14,458 bases of DNA from Clostridia bacterium (GTDB lineage Bacteria; Bacillota_A; Clostridia; Christensenellales; Aristaeellaceae): NCBI GenBank assembly GCA_009783365.1, contig WRHG01000030.1, positions 1 to 14,458 of the forward strand, written 5' to 3'. Shown piece by piece: positions 6,412-13,848 of the stretch. Position 1 is the stretch's first letter. Each line of letters starts with the position of its first letter. Below the pieces are notes generated by a model. The model saw nothing but the letters and a program-made list of their open reading frames with translations, had not been told where the DNA came from and made no database searches. A program made the position numbers and the translations under genes.

Positions 6412-7839
6412 TTACCGGCTGTAATGATCTTTCAAATACCTGAAAATACGGGCCGCGATCGGCGCGGCTACGGTACCGCCGTTGCCGCCGCCTTCCACCA
6501 TCACACAGCACGCATAAGGAAGGGCTGGATCCGCAATGTATCCCGCAAACCAGGCGTGAGTAACCGCTTTCCCGCCTATGGCGCCCTCCGCGCTGCCGGT
6601 CTTGCCCGCAACGGTGATCCCCTTTACGCCGGCGGCGGTACCGGAGCCTTTTGCCACCACGTTCTTCATATACCCATCCAGGATTGACGCCGTGCTTTGG
6701 GAACATACCTGGGTATATTGCTTCGGGCTGAAACGAAGCCGCACAACCCCGGCGGGACTCTGCACCTTCCCCAGCAGGCGCGGCTCCATCATGACGCCCC
6801 TGTTGGCTATGGAAGCCGCCACCATGCACATATGCAAAGGCGTTGCCGCTACCTGGCTTTGCCCTACGCCACTCCAGGCCACCTCAAACTCATTGCGGTT
6901 CCGGGTAGGAAAATGGCTGTTTTCCACCACGAAATCCCGAAAGAGAAAATTGTCGTTAAAACCGAAGCTTTCGGCAGTTCTGCGCAGCGCCGTGTCGCCC
7001 AGCAGCAGGGCGCATTGGGCAAAGGCGTTGTTGCAACTCACGGTAAAGGCTCTCTCCAGCGTGATTTTACCATGCTTGGCCATCCCAAAATCGGTGACCA
7101 CCCGGTTCAACACCTGGGTGGCCCCGGTGCATTCAAAAGTATGGGCGGCGGCGTCCGCCACATTTTGCAAAACCGCGGCGGCGGTTATGATCTTGAACGT
7201 GGAACCCGGTGGCAAGGTGCCTTGCAGCGCACGGTTCCAGAAGGGATGCAGCGGATCGGCGCGAACCTGGTCGTTGACGCTGGCGGGGTCGAACACCGGC
7301 AGGCTAACCAGGGCCAGCACCTCGCCCGTCCGGTAGTTCATAACCACCGCCGCTCCGGCCTTATCATGGGCCGGCCCGCTGGCGCTAAAAGCGTTCGTGA
7401 TATCCGTGCAAAGGGCGCTGTCCACGGTGAGGGTCACGTTATCCCCACGGCGGGTCTCACCTTTCAGCAGGGAACTCACCCGCTCCGTCAGGGATGTTTC
7501 AAAGCCCAGTAAGTACGCGGACTGAAAGGAATCCACGCCGTTGGCAATGTTGCCCTCCTCGTCGCCCACCAGGTGCACCACAGCCTTGCGGCTTGCCATG
7601 TCGCTTTGGTAGACCCGATCTCCGTTCCTGTTGGTGGAAGCCAGGATCACGCCCCAGCGGTCGATAATATCCCCCTTTACCACGGTGCGCCTGGCGGACT
7701 GATTGCGGGTATTCCTGGCGCTGCTGAACCAGCGGCTGCCATAGACGGTAACGGAATATACCCCATACGCGCTGGACATCAGCAGCAAGCCGACGATAAC
7801 CAGCGTCAGCAGGTGAAAACGGACGCGTTGCTGTTTCAC
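6412..7839 (-). CDS. Class B penicillin-binding protein (peptidoglycan D,D-transpeptidase)
   Basis: This 475-residue, single-pass membrane protein cross-links peptidoglycan outside the cell. Residues about 9–30 form the N-terminal anchor. A short N-terminal domain holds the family motif KGDIIDRWGVILAST (55–69; usually RGxIxDRNG). The transpeptidase domain has all three active-site motifs: STFK (Ser213, Lys216), SCN (268–270) and KTG (413–415). There are no PASTA repeats. At 475 residues it is at the short end for the class. The start is a GTG at 7839, preceded by GGGAGGG (7847–7853), spacing 7. It is the last gene of the minus-strand operon, 36 bp after a SEDS glycosyltransferase gene, and such pairs usually work as one polymerase/cross-linking complex. 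Whether it serves division, elongation or sporulation cannot be decided from sequence. Confidence 0.95.
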   Translation of the reverse strand: MKQQRVRFHLLTLVIVGLLLMSSAYGVYSVTVYGSRWFSSARNTRNQSARRTVVKGDIIDRWGVILASTNRNGDRVYQSDMASRKAVVHLVGDEEGNIANGVDSFQSAYLLGFETSLTERVSSLLKGETRRGDNVTLTVDSALCTDITNAFSASGPAHDKAGAAVVMNYRTGEVLALVSLPVFDPASVNDQVRADPLHPFWNRALQGTLPPGSTFKIITAAAVLQNVADAAAHTFECTGATQVLNRVVTDFGMAKHGKITLERAFTVSCNNAFAQCALLLGDTALRRTAESFGFNDNFLFRDFVVENSHFPTRNRNEFEVAWSGVGQSQVAATPLHMCMVAASIANRGVMMEPRLLGKVQSPAGVVRLRFSPKQYTQVCSQSTASILDGYMKNVVAKGSGTAAGVKGITVAGKTGSAEGAIGGKAVTHAWFAGYIADPALPYACCVMVEGGGNGGTVAAPIAARIFRYLKDHYSR

Positions 7840-7875
7840 GGGAAATCCCTCCCTGTGCGGGTAAACGCTGATTTT

Positions 7876-9156
7876 CTAGGCCTCCGGCAGCATTCCCTCC
7901 TCCCGGAAGGAACGGCTGATTTCATAATCGTAGGCCAGATCATCCTGATTAATGCTCGCCACCCCCTGCAGGAGGCCGATGATGCCCAGGCAGCTTACCA
8001 TGGAGGTGCCGCCGTAGCTTACAAAGGGCATAGTGACGCCCGTGAGGGGGATCAGTTTCAACACGCCGCCGATGATGACGAAGGTCTGAACGCCGAGCAT
8101 AACGGTGCAGCCCATAGCCAGCAGGGAGTGAAAGCCGCTGCGGGCGGAGGCGGCGATGGAAGCGCCGCGTATAATAAGAATCACATACATCACCAGCACC
8201 AAAATACCGAAGATGATGCCAAACTGTTCACAAATCACGGCAAAGATACAATCCGTGAAGTACACAGGAATAACGCGGGGCGCGCCAAGGCCCAGCCCCA
8301 CGCCGAAAAGGCCGCCGGAAGCGATGGCCATGAGCATCTGCACGATTTGATAACCGGAGGTTTCATAATGAATCCAGGGATTGCGCCAAATGGCTACCCG
8401 CTGCTTCACATGAGCGAACATCTGATAGCCCAGGACCGCCCCGCCCATACCGCCCAATACGCCAAGGCCCGTCAGGGGAAGGTTCCCCGTGGAGGAATAG
8501 AATAAAAGCAGGGCGGCGGCATAGTATATAAGCGCGGTACCCATATCCCGCTGCAGCATCAGCACTCCCAGGCAAAACAAGGTGAACAGCAGCCAGGGAA
8601 CCGCCCTGCGCTCGCTCAAATAATAGCTGAGGACGAGCAGCAGCGCCAATTTTACCACTTCGCTGGGCTGTATGCTGATCCCGCCGATCGAAATCCAGTT
8701 AAAAGCTCCATTTTGTTCCGTACCGATAGCCAACGGCAGTGCCAGCAGCAACCCGGAACCAAGCATAATCAGGGAAATGAGGAATTTCCACCGCCGCACA
8801 TACCGCACCAGCAGGATGCAAGCCAACATAGCCAGGATGCCCGCGCCGTAAAAGACGGCTTGCTGAAGCCCGCGGGCAGTGCCCGCATCCTGATCGGTGG
8901 AATAAAGGATCAGCACGCCAAGGCCGCACAGGAAGTTTGCGATGGCCAGCAACAGCTTGTCCGCAGGGAAAAAGCGGGGCAGCCACATGGTAGCGATGTA
9001 AATCAGCACAGGCACAGCCGCCGTCAGGACAATGCCCCGCCAGTGAATGGAGTCCCTCACGGAAACCAGCAGGAACGCGCTGAAGAAAAACAGCATGATC
9101 ACCGAAACCAGCCTGCGGTCAGGCCTGCGCCGGATGGCACGGGAACGCCTGCTCAT
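7876..9156 (-). CDS. FtsW/RodA/SpoVE-family SEDS peptidoglycan glycosyltransferase
   Basis: This 426-residue integral membrane protein has about ten to twelve hydrophobic helices. SEDS proteins polymerise lipid II into glycan strands together with a class B penicillin-binding protein, here encoded directly downstream. Family signatures are FNWISIGGISIQPSEVVKLA (152–171), RDMGTALIY (203–211), RNPWIHYETSGYQIVQMLMA (258–277), GGLFGVGLGLG (281–291), YFTDCIFAVICEQFG (299–313) and IPLTGVTMPFVSYGGTSM (369–386). Asp302 in the TDCIFA motif corresponds to the catalytic aspartate known from RodA. The N-terminus is basic (SRRSRAIRRRPDRR). The ATG at 9156 is chosen because it overlaps the FHA gene stop (ATGA) and follows a GAGAGGGGG site; the open frame extends a little further. 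FtsW versus RodA versus SpoVE cannot be settled. Confidence 0.94.
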   Translation of the reverse strand: MSRRSRAIRRRPDRRLVSVIMLFFFSAFLLVSVRDSIHWRGIVLTAAVPVLIYIATMWLPRFFPADKLLLAIANFLCGLGVLILYSTDQDAGTARGLQQAVFYGAGILAMLACILLVRYVRRWKFLISLIMLGSGLLLALPLAIGTEQNGAFNWISIGGISIQPSEVVKLALLLVLSYYLSERRAVPWLLFTLFCLGVLMLQRDMGTALIYYAAALLLFYSSTGNLPLTGLGVLGGMGGAVLGYQMFAHVKQRVAIWRNPWIHYETSGYQIVQMLMAIASGGLFGVGLGLGAPRVIPVYFTDCIFAVICEQFGIIFGILVLVMYVILIIRGASIAASARSGFHSLLAMGCTVMLGVQTFVIIGGVLKLIPLTGVTMPFVSYGGTSMVSCLGIIGLLQGVASINQDDLAYDYEISRSFREEGMLPEA

Positions 9157-10049
9157 CGTTTTCCCCCTCTCCCCAAAAACCGGTCCCACAAAACCTGCTT
9201 GGCGCGTTCCGCCTCGTCCGGCCCCACGTAAAGGCTTTTGGGAGGCTCATCCGCATCCTCTGCATCCTCCGCATCCTCGTCCGCCAGCTCCTCATCCAAA
9301 ATATCTTCCTCCAAGCCCATGTCCCGTGGCCAATCAAAAACAGCGGGGTATCCGTCCGCCTGTACGTCCTGAAAGGATTCTCCCTCCTCAAATCCGATGT
9401 CCGCGCCCTCTTCCCGCTCAACCGATCCCTCCGCCCCGCCCTCCCCCGCGAAACCGCGGGAGGCTTCCAAGGGGTCGGGACAGGAAAGGGCGCCCATTCC
9501 GTAATCCTCCGCCTCGGCTGCATAAGAAACCTCCATGCCGGATATCGGATCCCCCGTCCAGGGCCCGGCGGTTTCAAAGCCCGCGAACATCCGGAGACGC
9601 AACACCGCATCGCCAACCCTCAACTGGGATCCGTGGGCCACAAGCAATCCCTTCCGGCGGTCTTCGGCGTGCCGGTATGAAATGCCGTCCACCTCAAAGG
9701 GATGACGCCCGAAGGGCCGTGCCCGAAGCCCCGCCCCATCTTCATAGCGCAGCCATAGGTGCTTTTTGAGAACGCCTCGGACCGGTACGCACAGATCGCA
9801 GCCGCGCACCGTACCCAGCACGCCTTCCCGGGGGACCGGAAGCGCCGTGCCCATGGGCAGGTCAACGTTGCCCAATTGGACCATAAATTCACCCACATAC
9901 CCTGCATCGGGAAGCAGCCGCAGCCGCTTTTTACGGCGCCTGCGGTCCCGCGCCAGCCAGCGGTAGCTGCGCCATGCGATCATCGCCATCAGAAAGATGA
10001 ACCAATAGCGCGCGCCCTGGGAAACCACCTCATAGATTTCGCGGGGCAT
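9153..10049 (-). CDS. Membrane-anchored FHA-like protein with acidic C-terminal tail
   Basis: This 298-residue protein has one hydrophobic segment near the N-terminus (about 14–30) followed by a strongly basic stretch (RDRRRRKKRLR, 35–45), so the remainder is probably cytoplasmic. Residues about 55–155 look like a divergent FHA domain, a phosphothreonine-reading fold: LGTVRGCDLCVP (78–89), VLKKHLWLRYEDG (93–105), PFEVDGISY (117–125) and HGSQLRVGDAVLRLRMF (139–155). Two key positions are lost: the SRxH motif reads LKKH, and the NGT turn reads DG. Phosphopeptide binding may therefore be weak or absent. The rest (about 175–275) is acidic and low in complexity, including ADEDAEDAEDADE. The ATG at 10049 has AGGAGG (10056–10061), spacing 6. 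FHA proteins beside SEDS/PBP genes are common in Firmicutes and Actinobacteria, which suggests a role in coordinating wall synthesis (inference). Confidence 0.72.
   Translation of the reverse strand: MPREIYEVVSQGARYWFIFLMAMIAWRSYRWLARDRRRRKKRLRLLPDAGYVGEFMVQLGNVDLPMGTALPVPREGVLGTVRGCDLCVPVRGVLKKHLWLRYEDGAGLRARPFGRHPFEVDGISYRHAEDRRKGLLVAHGSQLRVGDAVLRLRMFAGFETAGPWTGDPISGMEVSYAAEAEDYGMGALSCPDPLEASRGFAGEGGAEGSVEREEGADIGFEEGESFQDVQADGYPAVFDWPRDMGLEEDILDEELADEDAEDAEDADEPPKSLYVGPDEAERAKQVLWDRFLGRGGKR
9250..9282 (-). repeat. Short tandem repeat in the acidic tail of the FHA-like gene
   Basis: The plus strand reads three to four copies of a 9-bp unit close to GCATCCTCC (catccgcatcctctgcatcc, then ccgcatcctcg). 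It encodes repeats of Asp-Ala-Glu in the tail. Copy number is likely to vary between strains by slippage, which would change tail length without shifting the frame. Confidence 0.6.
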
Positions 10050-10192
10050 GAATGCCCTCCTTTCCCGAGGGTCCAGGAAAGAATCGTGGAATCGCGCCGC
10101 CCGGCTTTGCCGGATGCGCGGTTCGTTTGCGCGTCAGCGCAACCATCACCCGGAAGGGGGTGCGAAAGGAATTCCGCCTCCCCTTCGCGACG
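10050..10192 (-). other. Structured spacer between sigH and the FHA-like gene
   Basis: This 143-bp gap is unusual in an otherwise packed operon and is rich in inverted repeats. Stem 1 pairs 10089–10097 with 10116–10124 (nine pairs, one G·U), then CCGGC (10101–10105) with GCCGG (10109–10113) around a TTT loop. Stem 2 is TTGCGC–GTCA–GCGCAA at 10127–10142, perfect. A third, imperfect pairing joins GCGAAAGG near 10161–10168 and CCCCTTCGC near 10181–10189 around GGAATTCC. No T-run follows the stems on either strand, so they are not ordinary terminators. It could be an RNA processing or stability site separating sigH from the wall genes, or a dispersed palindromic repeat. The FHA gene's ribosome binding site lies at its end. 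Confidence 0.5.
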
Positions 10193-10999
10193 CTATTCCC
10201 GGTCCCGTGCCTTGGCGTCCTCCAAAAACTTTTCCAGTTTCCGCTTCACGCGCTGCAGCGCGTTGTCGATGGATTTCACATGCCGGCCCAGCTTATCCGC
10301 AATTTCCTGGTAGCTCTTGCCGTCCAGGTAGGCGTTTAGCACGTCCTGCTCCAGCCCGGAGAGCACCTGGTCCATCCGATCCCGAATGGATACCAGGTCC
10401 TCGCGGCCGATGATCAGCTCCTCCGGGTTCTGCGTCCGGCCCTCTACAATTACGTCCATAAGGGTCCGGTCGCTTTCGTCATCGTAGATGGGCTTGTTAA
10501 GGGACACATAACTGTTGAGCGGCACATGCTTTTGCCGGGTAGCGGTCTTGATGGCGGTGATGATCTGCCTGGTGATGCATAGTTCAGCAAAGGCCCTGAA
10601 GCTGCTTAAGCGGCCGGGCTGGTAATCCCGGACGGCCTTAAAAAGACCGATCATTCCTTCCTGCACGATGTCCTCATGATCCGCGCCGATAAGAAAGTAG
10701 CTGCGCGCCTTGTTTCGCACGAAATTTTTGTGTTTGCTCAACAAGTAGTCCAGGGCGTCGCTGTCACCTTTCTGGGCGATTGCCACCACGCTTTCATCCG
10801 TCATCGACAGGTAGGGCAGGTGCACGTTGGATGCCCAGGAAGGTTCGTTTCGAACCTCCGCCCCGGTGCAGTCCTCCTCGTCATCCCGGATCTCCGAATC
10901 GCCGGTTGTTTCCGAAAATTCAACCGGCTCCGTTTCTTCGCGGGGAAGAGGAAAACCCTCGGCATCGAAGGGCGGTTCAGGATTGCGCAGGGTTGTCAT
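10193..10999 (-). CDS. sigH: RNA polymerase sigma factor SigH (Spo0H), N-terminally extended
   Basis: This 268-residue protein is the sigma factor that in Bacillus and Clostridia directs transition-state and early sporulation genes. Region 2 (about 68–160) is nearly identical to the Bacillus protein, with GDSDALDYLLSKHKNFVRNK, ARSYFLIGADHEDIVQEGMI and AELCITRQIITAIKTATRQK. Region 4 (about 213–262) has YLDGKSYQEIADKLGRHVKS and DNALQRVKRKLEKFL. Bacillus SigH has about 218 residues; here some 55–60 acidic, Pro-rich residues precede the usual start. The ATG at 10999 has a GGTAGGA site 7–8 nt upstream and lies 18 nt after the yacP stop. The internal Met66 at the family's usual start has no ribosome binding site, so the extension is probably real. 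The neighbourhood (mrnC, rlmB, yacP, sigH) is the conserved Firmicutes order. Confidence 0.95.
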   Translation of the reverse strand: MTTLRNPEPPFDAEGFPLPREETEPVEFSETTGDSEIRDDEEDCTGAEVRNEPSWASNVHLPYLSMTDESVVAIAQKGDSDALDYLLSKHKNFVRNKARSYFLIGADHEDIVQEGMIGLFKAVRDYQPGRLSSFRAFAELCITRQIITAIKTATRQKHVPLNSYVSLNKPIYDDESDRTLMDVIVEGRTQNPEELIIGREDLVSIRDRMDQVLSGLEQDVLNAYLDGKSYQEIADKLGRHVKSIDNALQRVKRKLEKFLEDAKARDRE

Positions 11000-11017
11000 G
11001 AATGTGGTCCTACCTTA

Positions 11018-11530
11018 CTATGTTTTTTGGCGGCGAAGACGCTCCAGCCTGGCATACTGTTCCTCATTCAGGGCGGCCCGCATCACGCTTCCCTCCGGGA
11101 CGGGCTGAGACCTGTGGCAAGCCTGGCCGCGATTCCGCTCGGCGCTGAGTTCTCCCAGCAACTCCCGGGCGCTGAGCCTCGTGGCGCCCCGGCCCAGAAT
11201 AAGTACCTGCTCCACCCTATCGCTGGTGGCTACGCGCGCTTCCCGGAAGCGGGGCAGAGCGCCGCACATGCGCTCAATATACTGGTCGGCGGTTTCCCCA
11301 TGCCGGGTGTACACCAGCGTAACAAGGCCGCGCCGCTCTATACTTCGCACGGGTCTGTCAGCCTTATGGCCGTCAAAGACAAGCCATACCTCCTGGTCCG
11401 TATACCCGGCGTAATCCTCCAAAAGGCGCGCCAGACGGTCGCGGCACTCGTCGATGGGCCAGCCCTGCCGCTGGGCCTCGCCCCAAGCGCCGATAACGTT
11501 GTAACCATCCACATACAAAAGGGATTTCAT
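11018..11530 (-). CDS. yacP: NYN-domain ribonuclease, YacP/Rae1 family
   Basis: This 170-residue protein is a PIN-like NYN nuclease. The Bacillus homologue, YacP/Rae1, is a ribosome-associated endonuclease that cuts mRNA during translation. The family motifs are LLYVDGYNVIGAW (4–16, Asp8), VWLVFDGHKAD (48–58, Asp53), VYTRHGETADQYIERM (73–88, Asp82), VATSDRVEQVLILGRGATRL (100–119, Asp104) and ARELLGEL (121–128); the acidic residues form the expected metal site. The length matches the family. The ATG at 11530 is 3 nt after the rlmB stop, with CAGGTGA upstream inside rlmB. Its place between rlmB and sigH is conserved in Firmicutes. Confidence 0.93.
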   Translation of the reverse strand: MKSLLYVDGYNVIGAWGEAQRQGWPIDECRDRLARLLEDYAGYTDQEVWLVFDGHKADRPVRSIERRGLVTLVYTRHGETADQYIERMCGALPRFREARVATSDRVEQVLILGRGATRLSARELLGELSAERNRGQACHRSQPVPEGSVMRAALNEEQYARLERLRRQKT

Positions 11531-11533
11531 GAT

Positions 11534-12550
11534 TCACCTGGCGCGCAGAGCCGCGTACAGAAGCACCCCCGCCGCCACGGAGGCGTTTAGGCTGTCCACC
11601 TTGCCCCGTACGGGCAGCGTCAGCCGCCTGTCGCAGTTTTCCAGTACCAGGCGGCTCACACCCTCGCCCTCGGCTCCGATCACAATAGCCAGCGGGCCGC
11701 TCATATCCGCAGCCGCATAGTCCTCCCCATCCATGTGCGCCGCATATACCCAGATCCCCTGCTTTTGAAGCTGTGCGACGGTTTGGGTCAAATTGACGAC
11801 ACGGGCAACCGGCAAGTATTCCACTGCGCCGGCGCTGGCGCGAATCGCCGCGGGGGTGAGGCCCACGGCCCGGCGTTCCTGTACGATAACCCCATGCGCG
11901 CCCGCGCATTCGGCAGTGCGGATGATGGCGCCCAGGTTATGGGGATCGGTAATGCCGTCCAGCAGTACCAAAAAAGGCGCTTCTTCCCGCGTTTTGGCAA
12001 TGGCCAGCATCTCTTCGAGGGTGCTGTACTGGTACGCGGAAGCGAAAGCCAGCAAGCCCTGGTGGTGGGGCGTCACGGCATCCAACCGCGCCCGGTCCAC
12101 CACCTGCACGGGGATATGCCTATCCTTGGCTTTTTGGACAATTTCCCGGGCGGAACCGGAAAGTTCGCCCCGCGCCACCAGCAGCTTTTCAATATCACGC
12201 CCGCTCCGGAGCGCTTCCCGAATGGGATTGCGGCCACTGAGCAGGTTCTCCGGAGGAATGGCATCCGCCTTTTCGAATTGATAAGGCCTGCCCGCCGCAC
12301 TCCCCGCCGCGGGCCGCTTCCGTCCGTACTCGCCGGCAGCCGGCCTTTCCTCCGCAAAACGCCCGTTGGGCCTATCCTGATAAGGCCTGCCCGCCGCACT
12401 CCCCGCCGCGGGCCGCTTCCGTCCGTATTCGCCGGCAGCCGCCCCGGCGTGCCGGTAGCGGGAACCCTCATCCTCAAAGCCGCCTTTATGCTCCGCCTCC
12501 CGGCGTTTTTGCACCCTGCTCTTCATGTTCCGGTCCCGATAAAAAGCCAT
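11534..12550 (-). CDS. rlmB: 23S rRNA 2'-O-ribose methyltransferase, RlmB/TrmH (SpoU) family
   Basis: This 338-residue SPOUT methyltransferase is expected to methylate the 2'-O of G2251 (E. coli numbering) in 23S rRNA using S-adenosylmethionine. After a variable tail comes a substrate-binding domain (LLSGRNPIREALRSGRDIEK, about 103–122, to about 170) and the knotted SPOUT domain (about 192–338). The three SpoU motifs are present: DPHNLGAIIRTAE (202–214; Asn205, Arg211), IVIGAEGEGVSRL (289–301) and LPVRGKVDSLNASVAAGVLL (312–331). Residues 1–98 form a basic, Gly/Arg-rich tail with two copies of a 21-residue unit (38–58 and 71–91). The usual core of about 245 residues is intact, so the tail is an extension. 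The ATG at 12550 has GGAG at 12559–12562, 4 nt after the thyX stop. Confidence 0.94.
   Translation of the reverse strand: MAFYRDRNMKSRVQKRREAEHKGGFEDEGSRYRHAGAAAGEYGRKRPAAGSAAGRPYQDRPNGRFAEERPAAGEYGRKRPAAGSAAGRPYQFEKADAIPPENLLSGRNPIREALRSGRDIEKLLVARGELSGSAREIVQKAKDRHIPVQVVDRARLDAVTPHHQGLLAFASAYQYSTLEEMLAIAKTREEAPFLVLLDGITDPHNLGAIIRTAECAGAHGVIVQERRAVGLTPAAIRASAGAVEYLPVARVVNLTQTVAQLQKQGIWVYAAHMDGEDYAAADMSGPLAIVIGAEGEGVSRLVLENCDRRLTLPVRGKVDSLNASVAAGVLLYAALRAR
12279..12441 (-). repeat. In-frame tandem duplication in the rlmB tail (64 bp, period 99 bp)
   Basis: Positions 12279–12342 and 12378–12441 are identical over 64 bp except for one base (12329 C versus 12428 T). The period is 99 bp, exactly 33 codons, so the frame is kept. 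The single difference is synonymous (a Glu codon). The near identity points to a recent duplication or ongoing slippage/recombination, so copy number may differ between strains. Confidence 0.9.
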
Positions 12551-12554
12551 GGTT

Positions 12555-13361
12555 CTATCTCCGTTCCTCTTGATTGCGCAGGCCGGCGTCCACGCCCGAA
12601 CTCACTTGCCCCGGCGCGGCTTTAGCGCTGTTTTCTATCCAATCGCGCCTTACCCTTCTCATTTCTCCTGACAATCCGCAGGTTTTTTTCCCCTCCGGAC
12701 AGGAATGCCGCAGACAGCCGGGCCCCGCGTCCTCAAAAAGGACGGGAGCCTGCCGGTAGCATTGCTCAAACATCATGGCGGCCATCGCACGGATTTCCCA
12801 CTGGGCCCGGCGGCACATGCGCAGGGCAAAGAAATGCCTCAGTTCCCGGGCATTCATGGTCATCAGCACACGGGTCTCGCAAGCGCCGGGCAGAATAAAG
12901 CGGGCGTCCTCATTGGAGGTCCCTTCCCCGCCGCCGGCCAACCGCCGCTGCCACTCTTCATACCATTGCTGCATTTGCGCCATCTGATCCTCGTAGTCGG
13001 CAACAGCCTGAGTACCCAGCGCCTTGACGGAAGGGGGAATGATATATCCAAATCCCTTATCGTAGCTAACATACCGCTGGCTTTGCACGCTGAAGCTGGC
13101 AATACGGTGACGGGTGAGTTGGGCCAGCAGCGTCCGGCTGACCCCCTCCGCCAGAAAGGTAAAGGACACGTGCTCCAGCACGCTTTCGTGGCCCATCTCC
13201 ATGATTTTACGCAGGAATGCCTGTTGATCGCTCTTGGAAACCAGCCTGGAAAGCTCGTCAACATCTCCGCCCGCGTAACACAGCCTGGCGCCAAGGGCGA
13301 TCAGCTCTTCGGACTGAGCGGTGTGGCGGACCATTTCCACCCGCGGAAAGCACTCCGGCAT
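12555..13361 (-). CDS. thyX: Flavin-dependent thymidylate synthase ThyX
   Basis: This 268-residue enzyme converts dUMP to dTMP using methylene-tetrahydrofolate and FAD-bound hydride from NADPH. The diagnostic ThyX motif RHR–N7–S–x–R is seen as RHRIASFSVQSQR (84–96). Also typical are MGHESVLEHVSFTFLAEGVS (56–75) and the helix ARELRHFFALRMCRRAQWEIR (171–191). The C-terminal half holds PGCLRHSCPEGKKTCG (214–229), whose three cysteines recur in clostridial ThyX. The last roughly 35 residues are a charged tail. The ATG at 13361 is preferred to an in-frame ATG at 13382 because it follows AGGAGG by 6 nt. It lies between mrnC and rlmB; its stop is 4 nt before rlmB. No thyA-type gene is seen in the window. 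Confidence 0.96.
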   Translation of the reverse strand: MPECFPRVEMVRHTAQSEELIALGARLCYAGGDVDELSRLVSKSDQQAFLRKIMEMGHESVLEHVSFTFLAEGVSRTLLAQLTRHRIASFSVQSQRYVSYDKGFGYIIPPSVKALGTQAVADYEDQMAQMQQWYEEWQRRLAGGGEGTSNEDARFILPGACETRVLMTMNARELRHFFALRMCRRAQWEIRAMAAMMFEQCYRQAPVLFEDAGPGCLRHSCPEGKKTCGLSGEMRRVRRDWIENSAKAAPGQVSSGVDAGLRNQEERR

Positions 13362-13367
13362 AGGACT

Positions 13368-13373
13368 CCTCCT
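13368..13373 (-). promoter_or_regulatory. Ribosome binding site fixing the thyX start
   Basis: The minus strand reads AGGAGG, 6 nt before the ATG at 13361. The alternative ATG at 13382 has only a weak CAGGT upstream, and would place this site inside the coding region. Confidence 0.85.
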
Positions 13374-13402
13374 GCGGCTCATATACCTGCAATGATTTCA
13401 TT

Positions 13403-13813
13403 TTACGTCATTGGCATGGCGATGTCAAACAGTATAAGGAGCCGGCTCCATTGGCCGGACAGGTACAAATAGCCCAGAAGCGCCTCCAGCCCGGTGGCGT
13501 TTCCATAATCGACGGGATCCTGATTTTTGGGCGCGGCATGCTTGGCATGGGCATTCCGACCCCGCTGCAGCACAGCCCGTTCCTCCGGACATAGGTGTGT
13601 TATCAACCGGCTTACCGCCTGAGCCTGGGCGCCTGCGTTGACCTGGGCCACAGCCTGGCGGTGAAGGCTGCCAACCCGCTCCCGGGAGCGCAGCAGCCGG
13701 CTCCGCACCAGCAAATCCCATACGGTATCGCCTATGAAGGCCAGGGCCAGCGGATTTTTAAGCCTGGCCTCTTTAACCGGCAAAGGGTTCAAAAGCATGG
13801 GCAATTCATCCAT
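13403..13813 (-). CDS. mrnC: Mini-ribonuclease III (23S rRNA 3' maturation)
   Basis: This is a dimeric RNase III catalytic domain without a double-strand-binding domain; in Bacillus it trims 23S rRNA precursors. With the ATG at 13813 it has 136 residues, the normal size. NPLALAFIGDTVWDLLVRSRLL (20–41) holds catalytic Asp29. RGRNAHAKHAAPKNQDPVDY (84–103) and ATGLEALLGYLYLSG (106–120) hold the remaining signature, with Glu110. Three in-frame ATGs exist. The one at 13858 lies upstream of the predicted transcription start and is excluded. The one at 13831 would add six residues. The one at 13813 follows AGGGGG by about 7 nt and fits the family best. It is the first gene of the long minus-strand operon. 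Confidence 0.93.
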   Translation of the reverse strand: MDELPMLLNPLPVKEARLKNPLALAFIGDTVWDLLVRSRLLRSRERVGSLHRQAVAQVNAGAQAQAVSRLITHLCPEERAVLQRGRNAHAKHAAPKNQDPVDYGNATGLEALLGYLYLSGQWSRLLILFDIAMPMT

Positions 13814-13848
13814 TGACAGCCCCCTTTTCATCCATGTTCTCTCTTTGA

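Noticed and set aside
7573..8505. Long open frame on the plus strand across the SEDS and PBP genes
   Set aside because: It is antisense to two genes with complete family motifs, is rich in His/Ala/Gln as expected for a shadow frame in GC-rich DNA, and has no ribosome binding site or recognisable domain.
10127..10142. TTGCGC–GTCA–GCGCAA hairpin as a Rho-independent terminator of sigH
   Set aside because: No T-run follows on either strand, and the downstream genes continue in the same direction with a ribosome binding site.
13380..13382. Upstream ATG as the start of thyX
   Set aside because: It lacks a good ribosome binding site, and AGGAGG is placed correctly only for the ATG at 13361.
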